From contig NC_060060.1 in NCBI RefSeq assembly GCF_020283565.1, positions 72,277,257 through 72,341,256 on the forward strand: 64,000 nt of DNA. Reading direction: 5' to 3'. The stretch is from Trifolium pratense. Lineage: Eukaryota; Streptophyta; Magnoliopsida; Fabales; Fabaceae. The position numbers and the translations under genes are program-made. The notes below the pieces were generated by a model. That model was not told the DNA's origin. It did no database searches and saw only the letters and a list, made by a program, of their open reading frames with translations. This document shows, one piece after another, positions 23,742-35,994 of the stretch (positions are counted from its first letter, which is position 1; each line of letters opens with the position of its first letter).

Positions 23742-25300
23742 TAGGTCTAGTAAAAACAATTCTTAAACAAAGTGCATGTAGAAGTGTACTATATAAATTA
23801 TGTCCATTGTATTTTTATGTAAATGAGTTAAAATTGTATTGTGAGGACATGTCAAATATTGTGATGATTCAACACAGAAATATGGGGGAAAGAAAAAGGA
23901 CTGTATATTGAAATATTGGAAGTGCAAATAGAAACATGGTATCATATCAATTCGATATGTAATTCTTCTGTTTGCATTTTGGTGATTGTCGGTGCTATTT
24001 GTAATCAACTCAAAATTGGGGGTTTACCGTTTATGGAACACAATCATGATTATTACTTTTTTTTCTTTCTTTCGCATAGAAGAAATGACAAATTCATCAA
24101 TAAACTCGAACACAAGTGAGGAAATCAAGGTTACCAAGGGTGTGGCGTCCAGCCTAATAACTTCAATATTTTTTTGGCCGTTAAACTAGGACTTATGGAC
24201 AATTATGATTATTAGTTACCCGAGTTAATAATATAAATTAAGTACAAGTGTCATCAAACCTCTAAAAAAAGTTCATAACATGATATTTCAACATTATGTC
24301 TCATGGATACTTATTCGAGAGATTCGTCGGCTGCTAGCTTTTGATTGGGAGATTAGAATTTATCATTCATATTGTGAAGCGAATGCATGTGTGGAGTGGA
24401 TGCTCTTGCTAACATGATATATGTGATCATGGTCCTATACTTCGTGTTTATGAACAATGTCCTGCTAATTATAGCAACTTATTGCTTATGGGTGTAATGA
24501 CAATTATTACTCATAGAGGTATCTCTGTTTGGTTTCGTTTCTTGGGCACAGACCCCTTGTTGTATAAAAAATAAAATAAAATTGGTATTGAATTCACAAT
24601 ATAAAATTAAGATCATTTTATATGTTATTGAGATTGGTTAAAATTAACGGTGTTCAATAAAAATGCATAACCATGTGATATAATTGTAGACTTTAAAAAT
24701 AATACTTTTTCCAAATTTTATTTATATATATATATATAATGACCATTTACTTTTTAGATTTATCGAATAATTAATATATAAAATGGAGCAAAAATTTGTT
24801 GAAGTTTTTTATAAAGACTAAAAATAAAATTTGAGATGTTTATAACGAGCGATAAAATTATTTATCCCTAAAATAATAAGTTTTATTTTTCTTCAAAAAA
24901 AAAACTTAAAAATATTTATTTTTTTTAATATTTAAAAAACATTAATTACACACATTATAAAATAATTTTATTACATGTTTCCTTAATTAGTTTTTTATGT
25001 TACATGTTTCGGTAATTAGTTTTTTCATTACATGTTTCCTTAGTTAGTTCCAAAAACAATATCATATTCATTGCAAAGTAATTGAAGGATCATGATTGAG
25101 TATGACCCGAATGAAATCAAATGGTGATAAAAAGACCACGTGCATGGATAGTTGACTGCACCTGATCGCGGTCCTTCATAGTTGCCTTTGATTTGATTAC
25201 TTTGTTGAGACGGTAATTGTCCATCCATACATCCTTCCCTCATGTTCTTTCCGCCTCCAATCGGAGAAGAAGAAGTCACCGCCGCTAACGTAACCACCTT
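23742..25300. other. 3' flank and intergenic DNA with a LINE relic
   Basis: The first few hundred bases should hold the 3' UTR of the WLM/PUB gene. A decayed LINE fragment lies at about 24309-24560 and is listed separately. From 24600 to 25040 the sequence is AT-rich with no recognisable gene. The segment 25200-25315 is probably the promoter-proximal region and leader of the DUF1664 gene. Confidence 0.45.
24309..24560 (+). pseudogene. LINE-type RNase H fragment (relic)
   Basis: Translated on the plus strand, one frame gives a peptide with the words DWEIR and YHSYCEANACVEW. This matches the end of the RNase H domain of plant non-LTR retrotransposons, where a His followed by an REANxCAD-like motif is typical. 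The frame then breaks. The block ends near CCCCTTGTTGTAT followed by an A-rich stretch at about 24550-24580, as expected for a LINE 3' end. It is non-functional. Confidence 0.6.
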
Positions 25301-25315
25301 CTCAACTGAACAATC

Positions 25316-28300
25316 ATGGCGTTACAAATGGCACCTGGCTCCTCCAAGGTTATCATCCTCGTTGGAGCCGGTATGCTATCAACTCTCTCTCCTTTCCTTT
25401 TTACATATTCCGATTATATTTTTTATTTTTATTTTTTAGTATTCATCTTTTCTTTTTGCTTAATAATAGCGCTTTTTCAAAATTTTGTATTATGTTTTTG
25501 ATTGAAGTTTGTTTTGTTGAATTTTAGGTTTAGCTAGTACTATTGTTTTGAATGGTGGCCAATTGTCTACTGTCCTTGCACAGCTTCAGGAAGTGCTCAA
25601 GGGTGTTGATGATCAGGTTAAGATTTCAACTGCTGGATATGATACCGCGGTTATTGCTGCTCAGGTATTTTCAAATTGTATATCGTCTCTCGAATATTTG
25701 CTATGTGGCGGCTGGCGGCGTTGAAATTAATGTATCAAAATTATAAAAAATATTGAGTGTATCATTTGTTTGTAATTTGATGAACCAAATTGATTAACGG
25801 AAGACATGTTTGAGAACCAAACTAATTAATGAAAAATGCTTTGAGGATCAAACTGACTAATGAGAGACACATTTGACTATGTTTTTGTAATTTTGGGACT
25901 AGAGTGATAGCGTTAGACACATTCCAGGACCAAAATGACTGTTACTCAGATTTTTTTAGTGCAAACTATATTACAACTAGGTATTGGGGATTGAGAGTTA
26001 ATGTTTCATTGAAGTGACTGCATATTCATGATGTTAGACTGGAAGCTTTGTGCATATGTATAGTTTTATTTTGTTGGGTTTGTGGGTTAAACTACTAGTT
26101 ATACTAATAAGCTATAGTTTTGTTGATTGGCCTTTTACTAAGATAACTTGCCCGAGAAAAGGAACCCGAACTAAGAAAAGACAGAACCAAGATGGGGAAT
26201 TACCTGAAAAACATTCCGGTAGTATATCGTTTATTTGCGAAGTTTCAATTTTGTGATTGCCGGTGAAATTATATGTTAGCAAGTCCACAACTATACCTAC
26301 AATTACTAAGGTGTATTGAAGGAGGAAATAGATGAATGTAGAGCGTTTGAGCCATGGGGAGTCTTGATGAGAGAATCTGGGAGGGCAGGAAAGGATCCAG
26401 GCAGTTAGATGAACAGGAAAATGACCTCCCTTTAGCATGGCAGGGCAGGAAAGAATCGAGATATTTGGTGAATGGATAAAGAAATGAAGAAGAGGGGAGG
26501 AAGAGTTTGGGACGGTGCAAGAGAGAAACAGGTCACTGAAATTGCTTAGGATATCCTGTTTGGTAGTGAGAGTGAGTGGAGAAGAGAATTTCTACTATTT
26601 TTGACAAACTTACCACTCTTCTTATATTGACATCATACCGTTTTTTGCAGTAGACTTTCAGAAAATAATCCAATATTATTCAACTATTTCTTGTTCAGTT
26701 CTATCATTTTATAATATTTGATGTTGATGGTGAAGTTATTTCTTCACAATGAACTTATTGGTTTTCATGCTGCAAATCTTTATTTAACTTCAGGTTCGGC
26801 AACTGGCACAAGAAATTAGGGAGTTGTCCTTGTCTAGGCCTATTACTATCTACAATGACCGTTCTTCTAGCGGTATGTAGATCCAACTATATCATAACTT
26901 CTACTCCTGCTCCTGCAAACTTTTCTTTCCTCATCTTCTCATTTGTGATATTAAACATTGGAGTTGAGATGTAACAATTGGGCTATTTTCAATTGTTCCT
27001 TGAACTCATGAATGTAAACATTTACTACCTCCATCCCTAAATATAGGACTCTCTTGAGATTTACATGTTTTCTTACTAGCAATAAATGCTATGATGGAAA
27101 AGATAAATCAATCATTTCGGTTGAAGGGTAAACTTAGAAAAATGATACCAATATTTTACCAATTTAATTAATAATACCAATTTTCTTAATATCTGAACTT
27201 TAGTGAACGAGGTCCTATATTTAGTGGCAATGGTAGTATTATTTTAAACTTGCTAAGGTGTGCTAGGTACTCGTGTTATACTTGTTAAAAATTGGAGTCT
27301 AGTCTAGTCAAGTATCTTATATAAAACAGTATATTATTAACATATATAAAATATTAACGCTAATATTTGGGCGCAGGGGGTCTTGCTTCTTACTTACTAC
27401 CTGCTGCTGCAATAGGAGCTGCGGGATATTGTTACATGCGCTGGAGGGTGAGACTATAACTCAGCTTCTTTTCTTCACAAATGCAGTTATGGATAAACTG
27501 GAATATTATGTGACGATGTTTAACGCTTACATTCTTACCACTATCGTGCAGGATTGGTCATTTTCTGATTTAATGTTTGCGACAAAGAAGAATCTGGCTA
27601 ATGCGGTTGCATCTGTGTCAAAGCAACTAGAGAATGTACATGAAACATTGGCGGTAAGTAGCTTTTATTGGTTGTCGACATCCTTTTTTTTTTTTTTTTT
27701 ACTATTTGGACATCTTTTCTCTTTCAGCGTTGATGATTTTTTTTGTTTATTTAATTTGCACAGACAACAAAAAGGCATCTAACAAAGAGGTTGGAAGGTC
27801 TTGACTCGAAGATAGAAGAGCAGAATGAGTTAGGCCAACATATTTCAAACGATGTAAGCGAAGTTAATTTTGCTTTAGACTAGTTAAAGACATTAATATA
27901 ATTTACATTGACCATGTGGTCTAGAGAGTTTGAATCTTGTTGCCCCATTGTTCTAAATAAAAGATAATCTAGCAATTAGCATAAGGTAGAGAGGGTCTGT
28001 GCATTACCCATGCTTCAAGCCCAGGGGCTTGTCTGAGAGGGCGTGCTAGATGTAAAATCATTCACGTGCTTTCACTTAAAAACTTCGGCTTTTGGGATAG
28101 TTTTTTCACGATACATTGATTTCTTAAATCTGCAATCCTTATTACTACTTTTCCCTTGATAGACAAACCTTGATTTTGGTTGGCTCTCCATATACATCTC
28201 TCCTTGCAAAGGTCCATGAAGAACGACATGCTTGACATCCAATGATAGCTAGATACAAAAGTGATGAATAATCAAACAGATGCAAGATTAGCAGCTAGAG

Positions 28301-31300
28301 AAAATGTGTCAGAATAATCAAGCCATAGAATTATCACGGTTGACCTTCACGCTGTAAAAACTTCTAGAAAAGCTTGTTTGCTAGTACGTTGGTTCAATCC
28401 AACTTCAACCCTACCCAATACCCAGACCTCACCAAGGCATGATGTTGACCCACTACCACAATTCCTCTCCTAGAACTACCTATGCAGGTTACCTTTCTAG
28501 GAATCTATCACACATTGCCTTAGTGTTAGCCTACAACCGAGATCGCTATATTATCACTTTCTAGTTGTAGTCTGTGCCTTAATAAGAATTGAATTCATAA
28601 CCTTTGACTAGTAACCTTTGACTAGTAACGACTTATAAGATAGTAGCTGTTCTCCATCATATTCAATCAACGATGTTGTACCTTTTGTTTGTGTTTCAGT
28701 GTGTCGTATTATCGTATACTAACTCTTAAAAAAGTTCAAGCTGGTAGTTGGATCTCAATAATGATTTTCTATTTCAAGCATATCCTCTCAAGAGTGAGCT
28801 TTGGGGCTTGAAGTGTTGGCAATGCATAAACAGATTTACATTATGCTCAAATTTATTACGAAGAAATGAAGAATGTGGGTGTTAAGGATTGAACTCTTTA
28901 CGCCTGCTCGTATTGGCTATTTACATGTCAAAGTCCATCTCTTTCAATATCTCAAAATCTTGTAGTCGATGTCCTAAGAAGGTTTTGTATTTCGTTTGCA
29001 TGCTTAATTTAGTGGTAAAATGCTTCTTTAAGTGCAAATTGTTCCTGTAGCTCAAACTTAGAAGCTCTGAAAAGAAAACTATATAATAATTAATCATAAA
29101 AAAGTCATCTAAATGTTAACATTTGATGGCCTACTTGTAGACATAGTAAAGGCAAACAACCTAAGAATTGTTCCTATTTTAAAAGGGAATATTATAATTC
29201 AAAATTAGAATAGTGTCCTATATACTAAATAACAATAAAATTATCCCAAATAGAAAACCCTAATTATGAAATTTAAAAGATAAATTCATTTATTAAAAAA
29301 AACCTAAATTCATAATAAAATGATATCCCAATCTACATCATTTCCCCCAGGGGAGAATTCTCATCCCAAGAGTCAAAGAAAAATCAAATAGAGTTGAATC
29401 CTATGAGTGAAAAGCATCAGTTGTGCAAAGATCATTGGAATCGGAACTGTCCCTCTATTTTGTAAAGTAATTGAAAGAGGGGCAAAATAACCATTATACC
29501 CTACATCCAAGTGAATTTCAAACTCCTCTGGCCGCTGGCTAACAAGAGACACTCTCACTTTAAGGCTTTATTTGCGAGTTTGGAGGGGAGGGGAGGAAAA
29601 TATAGGGATAAATAGAAAAATCTTCTACATTTTTTGAGAGTGGTTTTGCAGACAAGGATAAATGAATGGTTATGATTAATATATTTTTAATTTTGAGAAT
29701 ATTCTAATGAATGGTTATGATTCATATAAACCCTCCAAAAATCTCCTCCAATACAATTTGAGTTCCTCCAAATTAGGAGGATTTTGTATTATGAAGAAAA
29801 ATGAATCCCCCAAAGCTCTCCCCTCCCAAAATCCTCTATTATTTCCACTTGCTCCTTCCTTTTTTACAAAATCCTCCCTTTCGTTCCCCTCCAAATTCGC
29901 AAACAAAGCCTAAGTGATTACCCAATACCCACACTTAGTCACTTCCCGTGGACTTGGATGTTTCAACTCTTCATAAGACCCCCTTATATATAGACAAGGG
30001 AGGTATCTTCTTTCAAAAAGGATAGTGAATATTAATTTATCCCACCTTTCCAAAATATTTAAAATTGGTCATTTCTTTTGAGGATGAATGTAAACTTCCC
30101 AAGAGTTAAACATTGAGTTCCACTAACATAGTAATTTACTATGCATTGGGATCACTTGAATTGCTATTTGGAATTTTAAAATGTTTTTCTCAACATAGAC
30201 GTGTGTTCATGACTACTTGCAAAATGCTAGCGGTAGCACACAGGGGCATATCCCAGCTCCGTTGGTCATGAAATTTCAAGGTTGTGTAGACCTGGCTGTC
30301 TGGAGTCCACTGGGGTGGTCAGTTTTTTTTATTTATTTTTTTAATCTAAGGGGTCTGGTGTTGGCATCCATGCTGTTAGGAACCTTTATGGCAACTTTCT
30401 GTCGATGTGTTGTCATGAGGGACACTAGAATTGATGGGTCTGGGTCTTGACAGTGTGAATATGACGATTGTCCTCAAAATTCCGAAATCGTGGAATTTAG
30501 AAAGAACACAAGATAATGATGGAGTATGAAAGTAGTGCTCATACCGGACTCTGGATACCAAATTGATGTGGGACAGATAGCCACTCCCTCAATAAGCATA
30601 TCCTTTTGGTGTGGAGTGCTCTGTTGCTTCTTTGACTCAAACTCAAAATACTCATTCAATAGAAAATACTTTTGTAATCAATCATTCGAAAGCTGTGTAA
30701 TTGCTTAAATCCTTAAACTGAAGGCGTTTTTTATAGACCTTATATAAATCTAACAACCTAATTGGTCCCATTTTAAGCTTGAAAACCTAACTACTAAATA
30801 ACAATAAATCAATACCACATTGAAAACCCTTATTATGTGTTGAAATGTAAGTAAGAAAATGAATAACCTGATCTACTTAAATGGTATTATTTAACTTGAA
30901 CTTTATTTGGTCCTTAATAATGGAGTATGTTTTGTGAACCAAATTTTCAGTTTTCATAAAGTTGAGTACTTTGGCCAAATGAATTTTTACACTGTTTCAT
31001 CATGTTTAATTAAATTTTTCATACAGGTGAATGAAGTGAAGGCAGACCTTTCTCAGATTGGTAGTGATGTTGAACTTATAAATCAATTTATATTTGGGCT
31101 GGTAAATTGCATAACTTGCTTGTTTCTCTTTTCTGCTCTCTCTCTTAAGCATCTAATCAAATTAAATAATCATATTTTTGATGTTCTAACCTGAGTCAAT
31201 TGCTTAACTTGATAGGAAGAGAAGCTCAAGCTTGCCGAAGACAAACAGGTTATGAGTTTAACTTTGCAGACATGGGTTGCATTCTAACATTTAATTTTCA

Positions 31301-32003
31301 AATTTGTTATATATTTATTAATTATTTCCCTTTTTTTTTGTTAAATATCATGCAGAACCTTACTAACTCAAATATCTGGTATATTGGCCAATTTGTTGAC
31401 GAAATTAGCAATGGGTCAAATGGTAGAGCTTACAAGGTTAGATATTTAAGCTTTGTGTGTATTTTCCTCCACTTATCATCTAGTTGCGTGTATACAGTAG
31501 TAACAAAAAGGGATTCTTGGTTTTTTTTGAGAAAGGTTTTCATATTTAAGACTTCCAAATGCTACTACTAATTACTATATAATACACATGTTGAAATTTT
31601 ACTTTGAACAATATTGCTCTAGATTATCATGGAAACTTCTAATCTTTCTTATGCAAATACCGAGCTTTGTTTTTATGGGTATTTTATTTCGACAGGGACT
31701 TGCAGAACTTACAATGGCGCTTGAGGAGAAAGCCCCTAAGGTTTTGTCTACTTTATGTGATGTCTATCATTTTAGTTGTTCTCGAATTCCTAGCCAGAGG
31801 TGACTTATTTAGCTTTTGCATTTCAGGGGCTGCAATTCATTGCTGAAAAACCAGACACCGATGAGAGCTCACCCATAATAACAAAGAAAGTCGGTCTCAA
31901 CTTTTCAGATGAGAAACTATCTGTTTCTAAATCAAGAGTGCACAGGGCATATTCTGTTGGCAATTCTGTGAGCAAGGGCATTACTGGTTTGACGTTTGAT
32001 TAA
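25316..32003 (+). CDS. DUF1664 coiled-coil membrane protein, 11 exons
   Basis: Exons: 25316-25370, 25528-25664, 26794-26872, 27377-27447, 27552-27653, 27764-27853, 31027-31101, 31216-31248, 31356-31436, 31696-31740 and 31827-32003. They total 945 nt, or 314 aa, all with GT..AG borders and consistent phase. Residues 11-30 are hydrophobic and glycine-rich, and a second hydrophobic segment lies at about 92-112 just before YMRWRDWSFSDLMFATKK. The middle (about 120-225) is rich in heptad-like charged and leucine positions, a probable coiled coil. The tail is Ser/Lys-rich. This is the plant DUF1664 family, often labelled bZIP-like in databases although no basic region is seen; molecular function is unknown. 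Intron 6 (27854-31026) is 3.2 kb and packed with mobile-element debris, but the splice sites on either side look intact. Confidence 0.9.
27023..27238. mobile_element. Stowaway-type MITE in intron 3 of the DUF1664 gene
   Basis: The left end TACTACCTCCATCCCTAAAT pairs with the complement of the right end, TACTACCATTGCCACTAAAT. CTCC-type ends flanked by TA are the mark of Stowaway/mariner MITEs. It is about 214 bp, non-coding, and clear of the splice sites. Confidence 0.7.
28157..28370 (-). pseudogene. Copia reverse-transcriptase relic in intron 6
   Basis: On the minus strand, about 28320-28157 translates to GLDYSDTFSLAANLASV, a stop, and later DVKHVVLHGPLQGEMYM. These match the plant Copia RT blocks G-(I/L)-DY-x-x-TFSPVA and LDVKNAFLHGDL-x-EEVYM. 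Stops and small gaps interrupt the frame. The element lies antisense to the host gene. Flanking sequence to about 29160 is probably more of the same relic but is not recognisable. Confidence 0.7.
29561..29913. mobile_element. Tourist-type (PIF/Harbinger) MITE in intron 6
   Basis: The body is 29564-29910 (347 bp) flanked by the 3-bp duplication TAA. The left end starts GGCTTTATTTGCGAGTTTGG and the complement of the right end starts GGCTTTGTTTGCGAATTTGG, giving a long terminal inverted repeat with few mismatches. A TAA/TTA duplication with GGC ends is typical of Tourist elements. It has no coding capacity. Confidence 0.85.
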
Positions 32004-33001
32004 CCTTTTGCTTCAAATTACAGAGATCAGCCTGCAATGATCAGTCGAAGTTTATTTAAAGAAATTTGTTAAAACCGCCAGAAAATCTCAGGCACAAAAG
32101 GGAGAACCATCGGTTCCGTGTTCATGAATTCACGTCTCTTGTATATGCAACTTGGAGACTGAATTGTACTTAATTTTTTGTATACTTTATTGTCAATTGT
32201 GTTTACAATGGATTTGCATTTTTCTTCAGATATTTTTGTCAGATAAGTTTCTGTGCGTCAAAGTTAATTCAATTTTTTTAGCAATGTTTGGAACCATAAA
32301 TGAGCTAAGGGGAGAAATAGTTGATGAAAAACTATTAGGCATACCTTAGTTATAACCATCCGAAAAGAATTTAAATCTTCTAACTTAAACAAACCTATGG
32401 TGACTTCAGTTTCCGAATCAATTCAAATTTTGGTTTGATACAAACATTAAAAATAATCTAATTGCAAACACACAATAGAAGGTTCATTGCTATTATTTGT
32501 TTTCTTTAGAAGACAAGTATGCTGAATTGATTCCCTACTATTAACAAAATAAAGAAATCCTTAAAATTTCAATTTACATTAAAAGGGAAATTCTCAAACC
32601 ACACATACTGGGTTTAAAAATTCTAGTGTCTCAAATCAAGCTTGACCTTTTTAATTGAAATTTTACGCTTTATGATCAAAAGTAAATATTATATTAATAT
32701 TAATTAATTTTATACAGTACATATTAATCTTGTAATAGGGTCATAACCCGAAGCCTTAGCTTCTCCTTTTTCTTTGTTTCTTTTACACTTTATGATCAAA
32801 AGTAAATATTATATTAATATTAATTAATTTTATACATATTAATGTTTTTTTTTTGAAGCAAACATACATATTAATGTTAATCATGTCAATTTATTAATGT
32901 TGATCATGCCAACATAAAAAAAAAAAAAAGAAATCATGTCAATTTATTTAATGTTGATCATGCCAACATAAAAAAAGAAGATGAATATATTTGAGATTGA
33001 A

Positions 33002-33053
<52 letters not shown>

Positions 33054-33354
33054 CAAGACTATCATCAACAAGATTTTTATCGAAAAAAAATAAAGTTTTT
33101 TTTTTATGTACTAAATTTTTTTCGTACTAGTACTTATTTATCAATGTCTTTTTTGACAAAATCAATACATTATATTTTTATTTTTACAAGAAGATTATTA
33201 TTTTTGTAGTCAGAAAAATAAAAAGAAGAAGATTATTAGTATTTTTTTTTGAGGTAATTCTTACATGAAGATAAACATACTACTATACACATGACCAAAA
33301 AAAAAAAAATACTACTATACAATAAATAAATCCTAGTTTCTTTTCTATAAATAT
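32004..33354. other. 3' flank of the DUF1664 gene and intergenic repeats
   Basis: After the stop codon come the 3' UTR and AT-rich DNA. A 55-bp block containing TTTATGATCAAAAGTAAATA is duplicated exactly 120 bp apart (32661-32715 and 32781-32835). A TA microsatellite lies at 33005-33051. No gene seen. Confidence 0.5.
33005..33051. repeat. (TA)n microsatellite
   Basis: About 23 uninterrupted TA dinucleotides. Confidence 0.9.
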
Positions 33355-33371
33355 AAATAAAAGGTGTATCT

Positions 33372-34486
33372 TTTTAGTAAAAATAAAAGATGGTTTATCT
33401 CCCGACCCCCTCATTTCTTTTCTACCCCCTGAATTTTCGTTTTTGTCCTTGGGGGTACTTCGGTTTATATGAACCAAATTTTTTTGTCATGCTAAAAAAT
33501 TTCGGTTTATATAAAACGAAATATTGTGTTCCAAATTTTTTTTCCAGCTTTCCTACATAAATTCTTCATGAGACCCTCAACTTCCACAATTTATTTGAAA
33601 TACTAAACGATGTCCGATTTGAGTAAACGACCACTCGTTGGAAAGCTTAGGGTGTCAAGAATACAAATATAATTTTTGTTTTGAGGGTTAACTATCCAAT
33701 TGGTTCAGTTTGACCAAATAATGGGTACTGGTACAGAAACATAGCATAAACTTTTCTCAAACTTGTAGGTATGTTTTCTCATACTATACTTAATGAAATT
33801 TTACAATTCCGGTGTTAATCTTGTATTAAACTTTGTCTTCTTTACACTGGATTAAAAATCATTAGCATACGACTTATATTTAGAGAGTTATGATAAATTT
33901 ACCACAGGTATCTCTACAATATTTTGCAGAAACGTTTCTCAAACTTGTAGGTAGCTTTTCTCATACTATACTTAATGAAAATTTAACAATTCCGGTGTCA
34001 ATCTTGTAGTAAATTTTGTCTTCTTTACACTGGATTAAAAATCATTAGCATACGACTTATATTCAGAGAGCTATGATAAATATACCACAGGTATCTCTAC
34101 AACATTTTATAGAAACTTTTCTCAAACTTGTAGGTAGATTTTTTCATACTATACTTAATGAAATTTAATAATTCCGGTATCAATCTTGTAGTAAATTTTG
34201 TCTTCTTTACACTGGATTAAAAATCATTAGCATACGACCTATATTCAGAGAGATATGCTAAATTTACTACAGATAACTCTACACGAATTTTCACATAAAT
34301 TTTCATTCTTTTTGGGGGTATATGTTATTTCGGTTTATATAAACCGAAATTTTTTTCCATGTTTAAAAACTTCAGTTTATATAAACCGAAGTTTGTTGGC
34401 AAAAAATTTTCATACCGCAAGGCGAAATGGGATTTTTGAGGTAGAAAAGAAATGAGGAGGGTCGGGAGACAAAAGTTCAAAATAAA
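33372..34486. mobile_element. Non-autonomous element hosting the Copia insertion
   Basis: CCCGACCCCCTCATTTCTTT on the left (from about 33399) is the near-complement of AAAGAAATGAGGAGGGTCGG on the right (to about 34466), so the element has inverted subterminal repeats of about 27 bp. Inside it has GGTTTATATAAACC-type palindromes near both ends and three copies of a 182-bp unit. The 17-bp word AAATAAAAGGTGTATCT lies just left of it (33355-33371) and again just right of the nested Copia element (41714-41730), which would fit a target duplication of this outer element. The family is not recognised. Confidence 0.55.
33750..34290. repeat. Three tandem copies of a ~182-bp unit
   Basis: Copies begin near 33751, 33933 and 34116, each marked by TTTCTCAAACTTGTAGGTA followed by CATACTATACTTAATGAAA and later GGATTAAAAATCATTAGCAT. 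Identity between copies is high by eye, with scattered substitutions. The array is non-coding. Confidence 0.85.
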
Positions 34487-34491
34487 ATAAA

Positions 34492-34846
34492 TGTTATAAG
34501 TAATTAAATAAATCATCAAATTAAGGTGAAAGAGATGTTTCACTATTAATGTTGAAATATTCATGGATAATGTCAACTTAAAATAGTAATGTAAAATTAT
34601 CAATATAAATGTCAACTTGCAATAGTAAATCTAAGTTAATGTATTCATAATTTTAGTAGTATAAATACCACCCTTTGGATCATGTAAAAGACACTCTTGA
34701 GAGCAACAAGTAATCTCATAAAACTTCTCCATTCTCTCCATTCTCTTCATTAGCATAATATATATTTATAGTATTATAACTACATTAGTATTTAATATCA
34801 TTATATTAGTCCTTTAAGAATACTTAAATATTTGATTTTCTCAACA
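34492..34846 (+). repeat. 5' LTR of Copia element 1
   Basis: 355 bp, TG...CA ended. TATAAATA at 34660-34667 is the likely promoter TATA box. It differs from the 3' LTR at about three positions (near 34603, 34669 and 34834). Confidence 0.95.
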
Positions 34847-34861
34847 CGTTATCAGCACGAT
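34847..34861 (+). promoter_or_regulatory. Putative primer-binding region of Copia element 1
   Basis: CGTTATCAGCACGAT directly follows the 5' LTR. The same 15 bases directly follow the 5' LTR of the second element at 54720-54734, although the LTRs differ. The expected place and conservation suggest a tRNA primer site. It is not the usual plant initiator-Met 3'-end site (TGGTATCAGAGC), so an internal tRNA fragment or another tRNA may be the primer. Confidence 0.6.
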
Positions 34862-35103
34862 CGTTTCTATCGAAAGTGATTTACCACCACTAGGTATATA
34901 TCATCTATCCTTATTACTTTAATCTTATGATAATTATAATTATTATTCGCCCCGTTATAGAGAACTGGCAATTTGTCAAGTGATTTATAACTAGAGTGGC
35001 TATTATTATTATTATTATTATTTTTATTACTACTACTTTACCCACTTATTATAGAAAACTCACAACTTGTCAAGAACTTTATAATAAGTGTGAATATTAT
35101 TTA

Positions 35104-35480
35104 AGTTTTGTGTGGAGGTCTAAAATCCCCATAATATCACAAAAGATAATTTTTGATTAATAATACTAATTTCCATGGAGGTGTTCAAAACCCCATCTAT
35201 ATTACTAACTTTCATACTTAATGGAGGATTAAAACCCCATACCTATGACTAACCTTTATACTTAATGGAGGTATTCAAAACCCCATCTATATTACTAACT
35301 TTCATACTTAATGGAGGATTAAAACCCCATATGTATGACTAACTTTTATACTTAATGGAGGTGTCCAAAAACCCCATCTATAATGCTAATCTTCATATTA
35401 AATGGAAGACTAAAATCCACATCTATAATATTGCTAACTTTAATTCTTAATGGAAGACTAAAATCTCAGTCAATAATATT
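35104..35480 (+). repeat. ~45-bp tandem repeats in the Copia 1 leader
   Basis: About eight degenerate copies of a 44-46-bp unit, each starting GGAGG or GGAAG and containing a core close to AAAACCCCAT, then CTAAC and ACTTAAT. Alternate copies share different internal wording, so the array probably grew as a two-unit block. Confidence 0.8.
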
Positions 35481-35626
35481 ATTTCACGAGAGACTTATAA
35501 TTAAGATTTTGAAATTTGATATTATTTAAAGTTATTATCATATAACTTTACATGTTGTTCTCTCCATTTGTGTATCTTAAGAGCTAGATGATTTTTAACA
35601 CACTTAGAATATTTTTACACATTCCC

Positions 35627-35783
35627 AACGGTAACAAACAATAAAATTTAACACTTTTCTCATATCCCCTAACGGCCACATAACGGCCATGAACAGTAAA
35701 AGCTTACATTTTTCCACTATCTCCCAACGGCCACAAACCCAACGGTAACGTAACGGACACTTCATAAAATTCACCTATAAATA
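35627..35783 (+). promoter_or_regulatory. Promoter-like block in the Copia 1 leader (MSA-like boxes and TATA)
   Basis: Six AACGG cores lie at about 35627-35753. Two match the plant mitosis-specific activator consensus YCYAACGGYYA: CCTAACGGCCA at 35668-35678 and CCCAACGGCCA at 35723-35733. TATAAATA follows at 35776-35783. In plants such boxes bind three-repeat MYB proteins and drive G2/M expression. Whether they act here is inference. Confidence 0.5.
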
Positions 35784-35841
35784 CTTCACCTTCACTCATA
35801 AGTTTTCATACCATTCTCAAACTTTTACTCATATTTCCAAA

Positions 35842-35994
35842 ATGTTTAAATTTTTTCTTATGCTTATCACTCTACTTGTCTTTATGTTTTTCATCTTCTG
35901 GATCACCAAATATGAAGAATTAGGAGAACCTTTTATAATAGTAACAATATTTGTTGTTTTACCATTACTAGTATTAGCCTGGTTTATTAGCTGA
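35842..35994 (+). CDS. Small two-helix membrane ORF in the Copia 1 leader
   Basis: A 50-aa ORF starting at the first ATG 59 bases after the TATA-like box. Residues 4-21 and about 31-49 are strongly hydrophobic, separated by the polar stretch ITKYEELGEP, so two membrane helices with a short loop are predicted. It precedes gag by about 110 bases. I do not recognise it. It may be a captured host fragment, an element-specific accessory ORF, or a chance AT-rich ORF; the promoter-like block in front makes chance somewhat less attractive. Confidence 0.4.
   Translation: MFKFFLMLITLLVFMFFIFWITKYEELGEPFIIVTIFVVLPLLVLAWFIS

Noticed and set aside
33401..34466. Helitron interpretation of the outer element
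   Set aside because: It has inverted subterminal repeats and no TC start or hairpin-CTRR end in the expected places.
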